From: Mesodorylaimus sp. YZB2_4
Taxonomy: Eukaryota; Nematoda; Enoplea; Dorylaimida; Dorylaimidae
Length of the DNA: 64,000 nt
NCBI GenBank assembly: GCA_030248295.1
Contig: JASANH010000712.1
Coordinates: 1-64,000 of the forward strand
Direction of reading: 5' to 3'
Of the stretch, positions 10,122 to 21,856 are shown piece after piece. Numbering within the stretch: the first letter of the stretch is position 1; each line of letters begins with the position of its first letter. The position numbers were made by a program, and so were the translations under genes. The notes beneath the pieces are model-generated. The model ran no database searches, had not been told where the DNA came from, and saw only the letters and a program-made list of their open reading frames with translations.

Positions 10122-10502
10122 ATGTCTCACGTCGAGTTTATGCGTGTATGCAAGTGCGGCTCTCCCTCGATTAGGAAGCAAAAGGATCGAAATGGGCGAG
10201 TAATTTCGGTTACATGCCATTCTCGATACTGCCGCCGTGTGATGAATCCGGAAAAGGTCAGGGTGGTGCGATTGGTTAACGGGCTTCCGGAATATCATGA
10301 TACGCAAAAACGATGCGAATGCGGACGGACGACTGTGGTTGACCTAGCCGCCCAGGTATGTCCCACAATTGTGGAAACTTGTTCCTGTTGTGGGCGGCCT
10401 CATAAACCTGGAAGGCGCTATGCAGTATGCAACTGCTGCATCAAATATGCAGCCTCAAACTGCGAAGATCCAAGCACCTGTGATAAACATTGGTCGCGTT
10501 AG
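10122..10502 (+). CDS. Cys-rich protein of unknown function
   Basis: A 126-codon frame if started at ATG 10122. It has many Cys pairs: CKCG near the start, CHSRYC, RCECGR, a CSCCG pair and CNCC, ending with further Cys spaced at four to six residues. The pattern suggests several small zinc-binding sites but matches no family I can name. There is no signal peptide. An AT-rich tail with AATATTAAA at about 10535 may give a polyadenylation signal. It follows the dsRNA-binding gene on the same strand in the accessory part of the element. Confidence 0.45.
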   Translation: MSHVEFMRVCKCGSPSIRKQKDRNGRVISVTCHSRYCRRVMNPEKVRVVRLVNGLPEYHDTQKRCECGRTTVVDLAAQVCPTIVETCSCCGRPHKPGRRYAVCNCCIKYAASNCEDPSTCDKHWSR

Positions 10503-10576
10503 ACAAGAGCTGTATGTTTGTATATTTTTCATGTAATATTAAAAAAATTTTATATTTATAAAACCAAATCGAATCA

Positions 10577-11041
10577 TTTTAGTTGATCTTGAGCACATTT
10601 AACATTACTCGAAACAAGCTGGCAACTGTCTCAGTAGATGCAATGAAACAATTCATATCAGTAATCAACACTATCTTCACTGGCTTCAGAGCGTACGAGT
10701 CAATTTCAAATAGGATGACATGCTTGATATTGTTGGCTGATAGAAAGTAGCGTATTGGTTTGGGTTGTCGTGAGAAAGCTGGAGTGTTTTATCGCACGGC
10801 CAGAATACTTGATGCTTGTCAAATTGGAGAACACAACGCGTGTACGCTTCATATAAAATTAAAATTTCGTCAGACGTGTACCAGTAACAGGGTTTTCCAT
10901 CTTAAACCAATTCGTAAACATTTCGTTCAGTACTTGAGCAAAAATAAGTTTCGCCATTGACGTGTGTACAGTTTTTAATTTCACGTTGCACGGTTGCATT
11001 TCAGTCATCGACTTTCTCAATCCATAGGCAATCAGATGCAT
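10577..11041 (-). pseudogene. Hypothetical protein remnant
   Basis: The frame from 11041 to 10859 reads 60 codons and then stops. A one-base shift at about 10858 opens a second stretch of about 55 codons containing YEAYTRCVLQFDKHQVFW. The two pieces look like one broken gene because composition and codon use are similar and no other frame is open. No family is recognised. Confidence 0.28.
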
Positions 11042-11435
11042 TAAAAATTTCCGTATGAGTTGAATATTTTTCGAATATATGTGAAAATATAACTAGAATC
11101 ATGAACGCTGTGACTATAATATTACTGATTAATATCTTATCAAAATAATTTAATCTTCCCGGTCTTTAAACTCTAGCCAAGAATTCCGTCATTTCGTTTA
11201 GGAATGGGTTACGGCCAGCAATCATGATCTGAAATGAGGGAAATGATGTTGGCTTATATATATATATACTGTATATATATATATTAATTGAAGTCATGAT
11301 GAGATATTGAATATTTGAATTCTACAGCACTCGATGACATGAAACTCTCCAGACTATGACACATTTCCGAAATTCGTTACGCGGCTTAACTCTCTAATCG
11401 TCTTCACAATGCACACTCGCCCCTCATTCTAATTA

Positions 11436-11507
11436 GCCCCCGTGGCGCAACTAATAGAACTTCCGACTTCTAATCGAGCGAGGCGGGTTCGATTCTTAGC
11501 GGGCGCA
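11436..11507 (+). tRNA. tRNA-Arg(TCT)-like sequence, probably a pseudogene
   Basis: A 72-nt sequence with tRNA layout. The acceptor arms GCCCCCG and CGGGCGC pair at six of seven positions. The anticodon loop is CTTCTAA, with anticodon TCT and a stem with one mismatch. A T loop TTCGATT follows. The T stem is poor (two mispairs), so this is more likely a tRNA-derived pseudogene or SINE head than a working tRNA. The boundary of the 3.3-kb tandem duplication falls inside its T arm. Confidence 0.5.
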
Positions 11508-11816
11508 ACACTATTCACTTTTCTAAAATGATTGTTCGTCAATAGTTGATTAAACACTTGTGATATGAGAAGAAGATCATGTAGCTTAAGGCTAGTGGTC
11601 AGTAGCTGAGGGGTGATAATAAGCTGGTATGCTAGCTGGGGGGGCTTCGCCCGCAGCTAGCTACGCCAGCGCGACTCCCTACATAACTCCCTATGATCTG
11701 GTCATTACAATTGCGAAGAGTAGCGCGTTGGCTAGCGAGAACGTCAGTGCAGCAACAACACCAAATCCCTGACGATGCGTTTGTGAGTAATCCATGCGTC
11801 TCGTTGCCTTTTTCCG

Positions 11817-12590
11817 TTGGCCAATTTCAAAGCCGCCTTTTTGGATGAAAATGGGGAGACAGCTGTCAGTCCGTTATCGTTTGCTGATATTGTTAAAAGC
11901 AGCATCACGAAGGAACAATCAACTGCGTTAGGGGAATTCACGCGCGAACAAGGTGCAGTCGCCGAATGGTCTAGCCATCGCTGGGGCAGAATAACTGGAT
12001 CTAAAGTCCATTCCGTTGGGACATTCATGGGTCCTCGTGGGGGCTTCTTACATCGTCGCACTCCAGTTAGTGCTCTCAAACAGGAAAGAATCTGCAGTAT
12101 AGCAGGTGAATAAGAGCAAGATATAGAGAGGCCCATATTCAAAAACATAAGAAATTGATGCGTAGAAACATTTTTTGTTCCATCATAGGTGTGAGGGCTA
12201 CTCTCCAGGCTTGTTCGGTACAAAACACGCTGCATAAATATCCCTGTTTAAGATATATTTCTTAGCTAGCGAGAAATAAGACAACCGCGTCAAATGGAAG
12301 AAAGCGATCAAGTACGGCATTGAGAGCGAAGCAGCTGCAGCGGAATCGTACTTGAAAGTGCATGGGCCTAGGCATAAGAGCCGCTTGAGGCAGGAGCGTG
12401 TTGGATTGGTTGTTCTAGTGGGCGATGGTCATCTCGGCGTTTCCATCGATCGCCTGGCGATATGTTTGTGAGGCCAGGACTGGTGCAAGGGGGAACGGAT
12501 CGTTGAAATCAAGTGTCCCTGGCTTATCAGCGACATGCGACCGTCGTCGTTCCAGGCCGTGTCGAAATTCACTTATCTCTGATGCATACC
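11817..12590 (+). pseudogene. YqaJ/lambda-exonuclease-like viral recombinase nuclease
   Basis: A PD-(D/E)XK nuclease of the YqaJ family, which in viruses and mobile elements resects DNA ends for recombination. Exon 1 ends at 12105 (donor CAG/GTGAAT) and contains FTREQGAVAEWSSHRWGRIT, the N-terminal family signature. Exon 2 starts at about 12281 and carries the catalytic glutamate region (KYGIESEA), a GVSIDRL segment where the family has a catalytic Asp, and the nuclease core VEIKCPW. The Asp region and the EIKCP region are in different frames and a TGA lies between them, so the copy is broken. The true 5' start is unclear. The second copy at 16233 has the same lesions. Confidence 0.6.
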
Positions 12591-12777
12591 AGCTGGAAAC
12601 AATCAGTTTGTCGCAGAGCTCAAAGAAACCTCTAGATAAGCGAATGTGGATAAACTATTTTTGAACCAGGGTGGCATTGTCGTTGAGCATGATTGACTGG
12701 TTGAACTACGTGGTATGCTTAACGATTAAACATACCGAATTTTAAAATAGTACAATAGTCTGATATAAAATACTTAC

Positions 12778-13112
12778 GTTGTCAGAGAGCAGATACAATT
12801 GCAGTCTTCGATTGGTCCTGTGTATTCTATCTCGGAAATGGAACAGGTGCATGAATCCAAGCATTTTAAAGTGATTAGTTTCCTGATTAGGGGTAGCTCG
12901 GTTTAGTGGCTCGAATCGTTGCACTGGATGGTCTTAATTTTAGACACGATGAGGGTGTTGGCGTAATTGGCGCGAGGAAGTATTGATAAAAACCCGCTGT
13001 CGAGTTGTTGATTGTTGCAGTAGATTGAGCCGGTATTAATGCCATTGCAGAAGGAGTAGATCATTTGTATTTTGTTGATGGTGAAAAACAACGTAGCCAG
13101 AACAATAAACAT
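12778..13112 (-). pseudogene. Secreted Cys-rich protein (same family as 2385-2984), one TAA
   Basis: It starts with a strong signal sequence (residues 1-20). A Cys-rich segment follows, with FCNG, IYC, a CLDSCTC cluster and a DCNCIC end just before a 5' splice site (GTAAGT, 12777-12772). An in-frame TAA lies at 12905-12903. The order of G, I-x-C, Ala/Leu-Ile and Cys positions resembles the proteins at 1242-1853 and 2385-2984. Function unknown. It is duplicated at 17194-17528. Confidence 0.42.
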
Positions 13113-14195
13113 TTTGCGGATCGTTTCTGAGAACTTGTCGAGATGAATGCTTGTTTTTAGGACTGACCTTGATTTCGTTTTGATAGATACGAGGAAGGAG
13201 AAAATCCAGTTTCTGCTCTCTGTGTTGCCTGTTTGATAAGCACTCTTATTGTTCGTAGGCCTATCTTGAGACTAGTTTTTTGTGCTTTTCACATGGTCCT
13301 TACTTGCAGTGATTGCTGAATTACTCTTATTGTCGGTGAGGTAGCCTTTTCTAATGAATCCTTGTTTTGTACCTGTTGTGCGCGTGAACAAAACGAAACC
13401 AAGCAACAGGTTTCATTTTTTGATGGCAACTGACGATAAGTTAACGTGATCGTCCCTTGCCTCATGCTGTCTGAGGCGATAGCATAGAATTTCACAAATT
13501 TTTACTGTTTTACAGCACTCGCAATATCCTGTTTCGCTTCTAGACTTGCCTTCTTAACGTGGAAGGCGGCCGGTATGAGGACAGCTTTTTTAATTTTGGA
13601 GGCTGGGCCCCCACCTACCCCAATGTCCTATGGGTTTTGCCAGTTGCCAGCCAGCAGGCATAATGACGGGTGCGGCCGTATTGTGAGGCGATCAACTCTC
13701 ATGACAGGCTCCCTCTGACGGCCTCACTTGGAGCTGCTTCGCTTGAGCATCACCGCCGCGGGCATCTTGCGCCAGAATCGGGGTTTCGGGATGATAGAGG
13801 GCAAGAACGGAGGGCCCCGACTGGCAATTGGGGCCAGTTTTCTCAATCTTAGGCACCACTTCTATCTCCGATTGAATTCCTGGTAAATCGCCCACAGCCA
13901 GTTCTCTGAGAACGGGTTTCCTAAACTGACGTCTTCAGCCAGAATAGAACTGTTGTATTTCAGTCAGGGTTGCCCCCCGCCGTCAACCTCCCACAAGCCA
14001 AATGAGCCGCGCTCCTATGTGGACAGAAGGTGAGTAGGGTAAAAACTTGCAAAAAAAAACGTCGATGTCATGCATGGGCGGCCAGTCCGGTGGGTTGAAG
14101 TGTCGATCCTAGCTGCCTGCAAAAAGACATAACTGGAAGCCAAAGAAAAAATTTCGGCGGCGATTCAAAATTCCGATCCGGTCGACCCACAGCTT

Positions 14196-14272
14196 GGGTC
14201 GGTTCCCCCAAACCAATCCGGCCCGGATCGGTGGGTCGGTTCGGCCGGGTCGGTGGGTCGATCGATGCTGGA
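14196..14272. repeat. GATCGG-rich dispersed repeat, copy 1
   Basis: Imperfect iterations of GGTCGGT and GGATCGGTGGGTCGG end in TCGATCGATGCTGGA. The same arrangement occurs at 18612-18688 (in the tandem copy), at 41437-41540 and, inverted, at 40404-40560. Confidence 0.6.
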
Positions 14273-14578
14273 TTAGAATTATGAATTAATTGACTAGGCG
14301 TGGCTAGGCGAGCGGGCGAGCGGCGTTGCGACACCTAATTGTCCAGACGGCGTGTCCATTTTTATAGTTACGCTGACACGTGACGTTGACTAGCGACCAA
14401 TGGCCTCAAAAAAACTGACACGCAGCCTTTGTTAGTAGACACGCATCTCTTTGCAATAAAACTGTGATAGAAACACAGAAGGGGGACCCGTTTGCTCTAG
14501 TCTCATCCCTTGCACCGACACACTTGTCTCAGATACAGGCCCATAAGGAAATTGATGCATTACGCGCAATAAATTATG

Positions 14579-15899
14579 TAAAATTAGCAAAAAATTCATG
14601 AAATGAAACTGAAACAGGTAGTACATGTGGTTCGCTACACACAACGACTTGGCTGGTCTCAGCCTGCCCACAAAAAAGTCGAACAAGAAAAGTCCTGCCT
14701 GACTACTGGCTGGTCACATGTACTCGGGGTTCTTTAGTTTGACAGATATAAGTTCCTCAAACTATTATCAATGTTGACAGTGACAACGGCTTATATGAGT
14801 ATCAAGAAATTTAGCCCGAACTTGTAGAAATATTCGAATGACGAAGTGCGCTTCATTTGACGCTCTTTTTTGATGTGCACTTGACGCAAAAATTCATTCC
14901 TGCATCATCGTTCAAATTTTGATACATCGAACTGCGATTGCACCTTTCTTGTCGTGCGAGTGCACTCACTATTGCTTTGTTATATCATTACCTTTCTATG
15001 AAGCGATTCATGACAGCTACCAATTCTCTGTGATTTCAAATTTATATAATTAAAAGTGTGTACTAACAACTTCTAAAATGCATAAATTACATGCTTTTAG
15101 ATAGCTGTGTAAATCAGGCTTGCTGACAGCAAATTTATGAGAGAAAAGTGGTGCCTGCATTTGGTCACAGATGAAATTATTTCAGGTATAAACAAGCGTT
15201 TGTGCTTTGGATTTAAAATTCTAGATTTAAAAAATTCAAATGTTATAGTACGCCCATTGAACATATTTCTCCTGTCGTTTCTTATACTGATCGTAATCTT
15301 CATCCGCAGGGATCTAACCCATTAAAATTCTGCCGGCTTTAAATCCATACGCTGCCTCGCACTCATTTTAAAGTGCAGAAGAAGACAAAACTTTATTTTG
15401 TTTTTGGTCCAATTTTTTATTTTTAAACCTTGTCAATGTATAAAGCTAGAGTAGGCCAAACAGTTCAATCTAGGTGATGAGGTATGACATGCCTGCCCAG
15501 TTCTTATTTGCAGTAATTTTATATGACCCAGTACTTAAGGTTTTAAAGATGTGGAAGGATACATTGTCATAAAGTAAAGCAAAGTCATAAAATCCCGCGC
15601 AAAATCCCGTCACACGCACATACACACACACACACACACATACAGATACATATACTTACACATAAATATGTATTTACTGAAAACACATACATATATATAT
15701 TTCGTAAATGAATATCCTCAGTAAATTTCTTTATCTCCTTTCTTTAAATGTATTTTATTCAGCCTATATGTAACATTATACACTTTAGTGTATTTGTATA
15801 TATCAAAAATATATATTTTTATTGAATGAAAATATATACATAAAAAATATATGAACGTTGGATTCTACTAAGTGAAAAATAAATAGATAAATATTTTCT
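14579..15899 (+). repeat. 1,321-bp inverted repeat, left arm
   Basis: The reverse complement of 19831-21151 with no net length change over 1,321 bp. The outer end reads ...ATATTTTCT, so the arm starts AG and ends CT when read from outside, as Polinton termini do. It contains a CA microsatellite (15612-15640) and AT-rich DNA but no supportable gene. The first 206 bp (to 14784) also belong to the tandem 3.3-kb block. Confidence 0.9.
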
Positions 15900-16232
15900 T
15901 CTTAGCATTCTTAGCGGGCGCAACACTATTCACTTTTCTAAAATGATTGTTCGTCAATAGTTGATTAAACACTTGTGATATGAGAAGAAGATCATGTAGC
16001 TTAAGGCTAGTGGTCAGTAGCTGAGGGGTGATAATAAGCTGGTATGCTAGCTGGGGGGGGCTTCGCCCGCAGCTAGCTACGCCAGCGCGACTCCCTACAT
16101 AACTCCCTATGATCTGGTCATTACAATTGCGAAGAGTAGCGCGTTGGCTAGCGAGAACGTCAGTGCAGCAACAACACCAAATCCCTGACGATGCGTTTGT
16201 GAGTAATCCATGCGTCTCGTTGCCTTTTTCCG

Positions 16233-17006
16233 TTGGCCAATTTCAAAGCCGCCTTTTTGGATGAAAATGGGGAGACAGCTGTCAGTCCGTTATCGTTTGC
16301 TGATATTGTTAAAAGCAGCATCACGAAGGAACAATCAACTGCGTTAGGGGAATTCACGCGCGAACAAGGTGCAGTCGCCGAATGGTCTAGCCATCGCTGG
16401 GGCAGAATAACTGGATCTAAAGTCCATTCCGTTGGGACATTCATGGGTCCTCGTGGGGGCTTCTTACATCGTCGCACTCCAGTTAGTGCTCTCAAACAGG
16501 AAAGAATCTGCAGTATAGCAGGTGAATAAGAGCAAGATATAGAGAGGCCCATATTCAAAAACATAAGAAATTGATGCGTAGAAACATTTTTTGTTCCATC
16601 ATAGGTGTGAGGGCTACTCTCCAGGCTTGTTCGGTACAAAACACGCTGCATAAATATCCCTGTTTAAGATATATTTCTTAGCTAGCGAGAAATAAGACAA
16701 CCGCGTCAAATGGAAGAAAGCGATCAAGTACGGCATTGAGAGCGAAGCAGCTGCAGCGGAATCGTACTTGAAAGTGCATGGGCCTAGGCATAAGAGCCGC
16801 TTGAGGCAGGAGCGTGTTGGATTGGTTGTTCTAGTGGGCGATGGTCATCTCGGCGTTTCCATCGATCGCCTGGCGATATGTTTGTGAGGCCAGGACTGGT
16901 GCAAGGGGGAACGGATCGTTGAAATCAAGTGTCCCTGGCTTATCAGCGACATGCGACCGTCGTCGTTCCAGGCCGTGTCGAAATTCACTTATCTCTGATG
17001 CATACC
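16233..17006 (+). pseudogene. YqaJ-like nuclease, second copy
   Basis: A duplicate of the gene at 11817-12590, with the same exon border, same stops and same nuclease motifs. Identity between the copies shows the lesions predate the duplication. Confidence 0.58.
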
Positions 17007-17193
17007 AGCTGGAAACAATCAGTTTGTCGCAGAGCTCAAAGAAACCTCTAGATAAGCGAATGTGGATAAACTATTTTTGAACCAGGGTGGCATTGTCGTT
17101 GAGCATGATTGACTGGTTGAACTACGTGGTATGCTTAACGATTAAACATACCGAATTTTAAAATAGTACAATAGTCTGATATAAAATACTTAC

Positions 17194-17528
17194 GTTGTCA
17201 GAGAGCAGATACAATTGCAGTCTTCGATTGGTCCTGTGTATTCTATCTCGGAAATGGAACAGGTGCATGAATCCAAGCATTTTAAAGTGATTAGTTTCCT
17301 GATTAGGGGTAGCTCGGTTTAGTGGCTCGAATCGTTGCACTGGATGGTCTTAATTTTAGACACGATGATGGTGTTGGCGTAATTGGCGCGAGGAAGTATT
17401 GATAAAAACCCGCTGTCGAGTTGTTGATTGTTGCAGTAGATTGAGCCGGTATTAATGCCATTGCAGAAGGAGTAGATCATTTGTATTTTGTTGATGGTGA
17501 AAAACAACGTAGCCAGAACAATAAACAT
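17194..17528 (-). pseudogene. Secreted Cys-rich protein, second copy
   Basis: A duplicate of 12778-13112. One residue differs (Leu to Ile, in the ANT-x-IVSK segment). The same in-frame TAA and the same splice donor are present. Confidence 0.42.
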
Positions 17529-19200
17529 TTTGCGGATCGTTTCTGAGAACTTGTCGAGATGAATGCTTGTTTTTAGGACTGACCTTGATTTCGTTTTGAT
17601 AGATACGAGGAAGGAGAAAATCCAGTTTCTGCTCTCTGTGTTGCCTGTTTGATAAGCACTCTTATTGTTCGTAGGCCTATCTTGAGACTAGTTTTTTGTG
17701 CTTTTCACATGGTCCTTACTTGCAGTGATTGCTGAATTACTCTTATTGTCGGTGAGGTAGCCTTTTCTAATGAATCCTTGTTTTGTACCTGTTGTGCGCG
17801 TGAACAAAACGAAACCAAGCAACAGGTTTCATTTTTTGATGGCAACTGACGATAAGTTAACGTGATCGTCCCTTGCCTCATGCTGTCTGAGGCGATAGCA
17901 TAGAATTTCACAAATTTTTACTGTTTTACAGCACTCGCAATATCCTGTTTCGCTTCTAGACTTGCCTTCTTAACGTGGAAGGCGGCCGGTATGAGGACAG
18001 CTTTTTTAATTTTGGAGGCTGGGCCCCCACCTACCCCAATGTCCTATGGGTTTTGCCAGTTGCCAGCCAGCAGGCATAATGACGGGTGCGGCCGTATTGT
18101 GAGGCGATCAACTCTCATGACAGGCTCCCTCTGACGGCCTCACTTGGAGCTGCTTCGCTTGAGCATCACCGCCGCGGGCATCTTGCGCCAGAATCGGGGT
18201 TTCGGGATGATAGAGGGCAAGAACGGAGGGCCCCGACTGGCAATTGGGGCCAGTTTTCTCAATCTTAGGCACCACTTCTATCTCCGATTGAATTCCTGGT
18301 AAATCGCCCACAGCCAGTTCTCTGAGAACGGGTTTCCTAAACTGACGTCTTCAGCCAGAATAGAACTGTTGTATTTCAGTCAGGGTTGCCCCCCGCCGTC
18401 AACCTCCCACAAGCCAAATGAGCCGCGCTCCTATGTGGACAGAAGGTGAGTAGGGTAAAAACTTGCAAAAAAAAACGTCGATGTCATGCATGGGCGGCCA
18501 GTCCGGTGGGTTGAAGTGTCGATCCTAGCTGCCTGCAAAAAGACATAACTGGAAGCCAAAGAAAAAATTTCGGCGGCGATTCAAAATTCCGATCCGGTCG
18601 ACCCACAGCTTGGGTCGGTTCCCCCAAACCAATCCGGCCCGGATCGGTGGGTCGGTTCGGCCGGGTCGGTGGGTCGATCGATGCTGGATTAGAATTATGA
18701 ATTAATTGACTAGGCGTGGCTAGGCGAGCGGGCGAGCGGCGTTGCGACACCTAATTGTCCAGACGGCGTGTCCATTTTTATAGTTACGCTGACACGTGAC
18801 GTTGACTAGCGACCAATGGCCTCAAAAAAACTGACACGCAGCCTTTGTTAGTAGACACGCATCTCTTTGCAATAAAACTGTGATAGAAACACAGAAGGGG
18901 GACCCGTTTGCTCTAGTCTCATCCCTTGCACCGACACACTTGTCTCAGATACAGGCCCATAAGGAAATTGATGCATTACGCGCAATAAATTATGTAAAAT
19001 TAGCAAAAAATTCATGAAATGAAACTGAAACAGGTAGTACATGTGGTTCGCTACACACAACGACTTGGCTGGTCTCAGCCTGCCCACAAAAAAGTCAAAC
19101 AAGAAAAGTCCTGCCTGACTACTGGCTGGTCACATGTACTCGGGGTTCTTTAGTTTGACAGATATAAGTTCCTCAAACTATTATCAATGTTGACAGTGAC

Positions 19201-19830
19201 TCGTAACTCGTAACTCACGCTAGTGCTTATAACTCACGGGTGGGACCCATCAACGCTCAAGTTTTACAGACCAGAGAGAATGCGAAGTCGCATGCGAAAT
19301 AACGCAATAAAGTACATTTTGAGGGCCATGTTTTTGAAGTTTCCTTTATAACTTTTCTCTTATAATCGTTTCGAAGTAACTTACATAATGTGTCCCTATT
19401 ATTCGGGCCTACCCCTGCAGAATGATACTTATAGGTACATAAGTACTTTCGCCCTGGAAGATGCTCGGAAGACTGAAATTTTGTAATTCTCTGTTTTGTA
19501 TTTATCCCCTCCCAGTCGACATGCGGGTTAGAGGTAAAAACGGTAAACAAAAAAGGATATAATAAAAAAAATATATACCGCACATGGTTGCAAACATATT
19601 TATATGTTTTGCCATATGCATCTAAACACTCCTTCAGCGCACAACTTTCACATAGCGCAGGGGGCTTTTATTTAATGAAAATATATTTAATACATATACC
19701 GTATATATATATGTATGTTTTTGCGAAAAAAATATATATGTATATTTAGTTAATGCATATACATATACATATGTAAATACATTGTTAACATGTATATATG
19801 TATAATTTTATAAGTGTATATGTACTTTAT
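19201..19830. other. Single-copy spacer between the tandem and inverted repeats
   Basis: It starts with a short direct repeat of CTCGTAA and becomes AT-rich with TATATG repeats from about 19670. I see no supportable gene. Confidence 0.6.
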
Positions 19831-21151
19831 AGAAAATATTTATCTATTTATTTTTCACTTAGTAGAATCCAACGTTCATATATTTTTTATGTATATATTT
19901 TCATTCAATAAAAATATATATTTTTGATATATACAAATACACTAAAGTGTATAATGTTACATATAGGCTGAATAAAATACATTTAAAGAAAGGAGATAAA
20001 GAAATGCACTGAGGATATTCATTTACGAAATATATATATGTATGTGTTTTCAGTAAATACATATTTATGTGTAAGTATATGTATCTGTATGTGTGTGTGT
20101 GTGTGTGTATGTGCGTGTGACGGGATTTTGCGCGGGATTTTATGACTTTGCTTTACTTTATGACAATGTATCCTTCCACATCTTTAAAACCTTAAGTACT
20201 GGGTCATATAAAATTACTGCAAATAAGAACTGGGCAGGCATGTCATACCTCATCACCTAGATTGAACTGTTTGGCCTACTCTAGCTTTATACATTGACAA
20301 GGTTTAAAAATAAAAAATTGGACCAAAAACAAAATAAAGTTTTGTCTTCTTCTGCACTTTAAAATGAGTGCGAGGCAGCGTATGGATTTAAAGCCGGCAG
20401 AATTTTAATGGGTTAGATCCCTGCGGATGAAGATTACGATCAGTATAAGAAACGACAGGAGAAATATGTTCAATGGGCGTACTATAACATTTGAATTTTT
20501 TAAATCTAGAATTTTAAATCCAAAGCACAAACGCTTGTTTATACCTGAAATAATTTCATCTGTGACCAAATGCAGGCACCACTTTTCTCTCATAAATTTG
20601 CTGTCAGCAAGCCTGATTTACACAGCTATCTAAAAGCATGTAATTTATGCATTTTAGAAGTTGTTAGTACACACTTTTAATTATATAAATTTGAAATCAC
20701 AGAGAATTGGTAGCTGTCATGAATCGCTTCATAGAAAGGTAATGATATAACAAAGCAATAGTGAGTGCACTCGCACGACAAGAAAGGTGCAATCGCAGTT
20801 CGATGTATCAAAATTTGAACGATGATGCAGGAATGAATTTTTGCGTCAAGTGCACATCAAAAAAGAGCGTCAAATGAAGCGCACTTCGTCATTCGAATAT
20901 TTCTACAAGTTCGGGCTAAATTTCTTGATACTCATATAAGCCGTTGTCACTGTCAACATTGATATTAGTTTAAGGAACTTATATCTGTCAAACTAAAAAA
21001 CCCCGAGTACATGTGACCAGCCAGTAGTCAGGCAGGACTTTTCTTGTTTGACTTTTTTGTGGGCAGGCTGAGACCAGCCTAGTCGTTGTGTGTAGCGAAC
21101 CACATGTACTACCTGTTTCAGTTTCATTTCATGAATTTTTTGCTAATTTTA
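19831..21151 (-). repeat. 1,321-bp inverted repeat, right arm
   Basis: The reverse complement of 14579-15899. It begins AGAAAATATTTATC at its outer end. The inner end stops at 21151, exactly where the 206-bp segment shared with the tandem block ends. It contains no supportable gene. Confidence 0.9.
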
Positions 21152-21856
21152 TCCCTTTTTCAGTCCTAAATGCAGAAAACATCATTCGGTTATAGGCCAC
21201 TGGTTCTAAAAGCGTTGTATGTAATCTGCAACGAAAATCGCGAAGTGTCATTCTTATGGGTTGTAGGGTCTGCAATATAAAGTACGCATACTTTATATCA
21301 AAATCGTTATTGAACCAAATCGGCTATGAAGTTAGCTCAAGCGCCAACCAAGGATCAGGGTGACTATGAAGCTAAATTGTACTTCAGTAACCGACCAAGT
21401 CAAGGCCAAGCACTAGAGAGACCAAAGTATCTGAGCGAGCTGTAATAGGGACAAAGGGGTTCTCACGGGCCTGAGCCCGAAGTGCTCACAGAGCAGTTCA
21501 GATCAGGTGATCCAGACTAGTTCTCAACCGATGTCTGCAATCAGACCAGTCACTCGACCTCGACCTCGCTCTCGGTCTCGTGCTGGCCCTGACATAGGAG
21601 AGGCGGACCGGTTCCCTGAACCAGTGCACACATAGGCCAGAGGGCATAACACATGCCTATTCCATGCCTATTACAGAGCTATGTGCTATGAACCATGATA
21701 CAGTAGAGCATACGATCTCTCACGCTCTTAAATCATTTTACCCGGCTTTTAACAAAACTTGACAGTTGCTCCCTGACATCATCAAGTTCACATTACATAC
21801 AACTAGCAAATACAGTACACTATAGGAGCACAAAACCAGGTCAAGTTTACTTATTC
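21152..21856. other. Spacer with no recognised gene
   Basis: Non-coding by inspection. It has a CT/CG-rich simple stretch near 21555-21590 (CGACCTCG repeats). I see nothing else that can be supported. Confidence 0.5.

Larger units (their letters stand above)
11492..14784. repeat. 3.3-kb block, first tandem copy
   Basis: Almost identical to 15907-19200. I see only a G-run length difference (7 versus 8 G near 11640/16052), one base change near 12953/17369 and one near 14681/19097. It contains a YqaJ-type exonuclease, a secreted Cys-rich protein and a GATCGG-rich repeat near 14200. From 13130 to 14400 I see no supportable gene. Confidence 0.92.
15907..19200. repeat. 3.3-kb block, second tandem copy
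   Basis: A near-identical copy of 11492-14784 at an offset of 4,415-4,416 bp. It starts in the T arm of the tRNA-like sequence and lacks the tRNA 5' part. The junction shows an eight-base TTCTTAGC microhomology (15899-15906 and 15908-15915). Confidence 0.92.

Noticed and set aside
11744..12235. 163-codon minus-strand frame, present twice
   Set aside because: It lies antisense to the YqaJ-like nuclease, whose motifs are clear on the plus strand, and shows no domain.
14579..21151. Long terminal repeats of a retrotransposon
   Set aside because: The 1,321-bp copies are inverted, so they cannot be LTRs.
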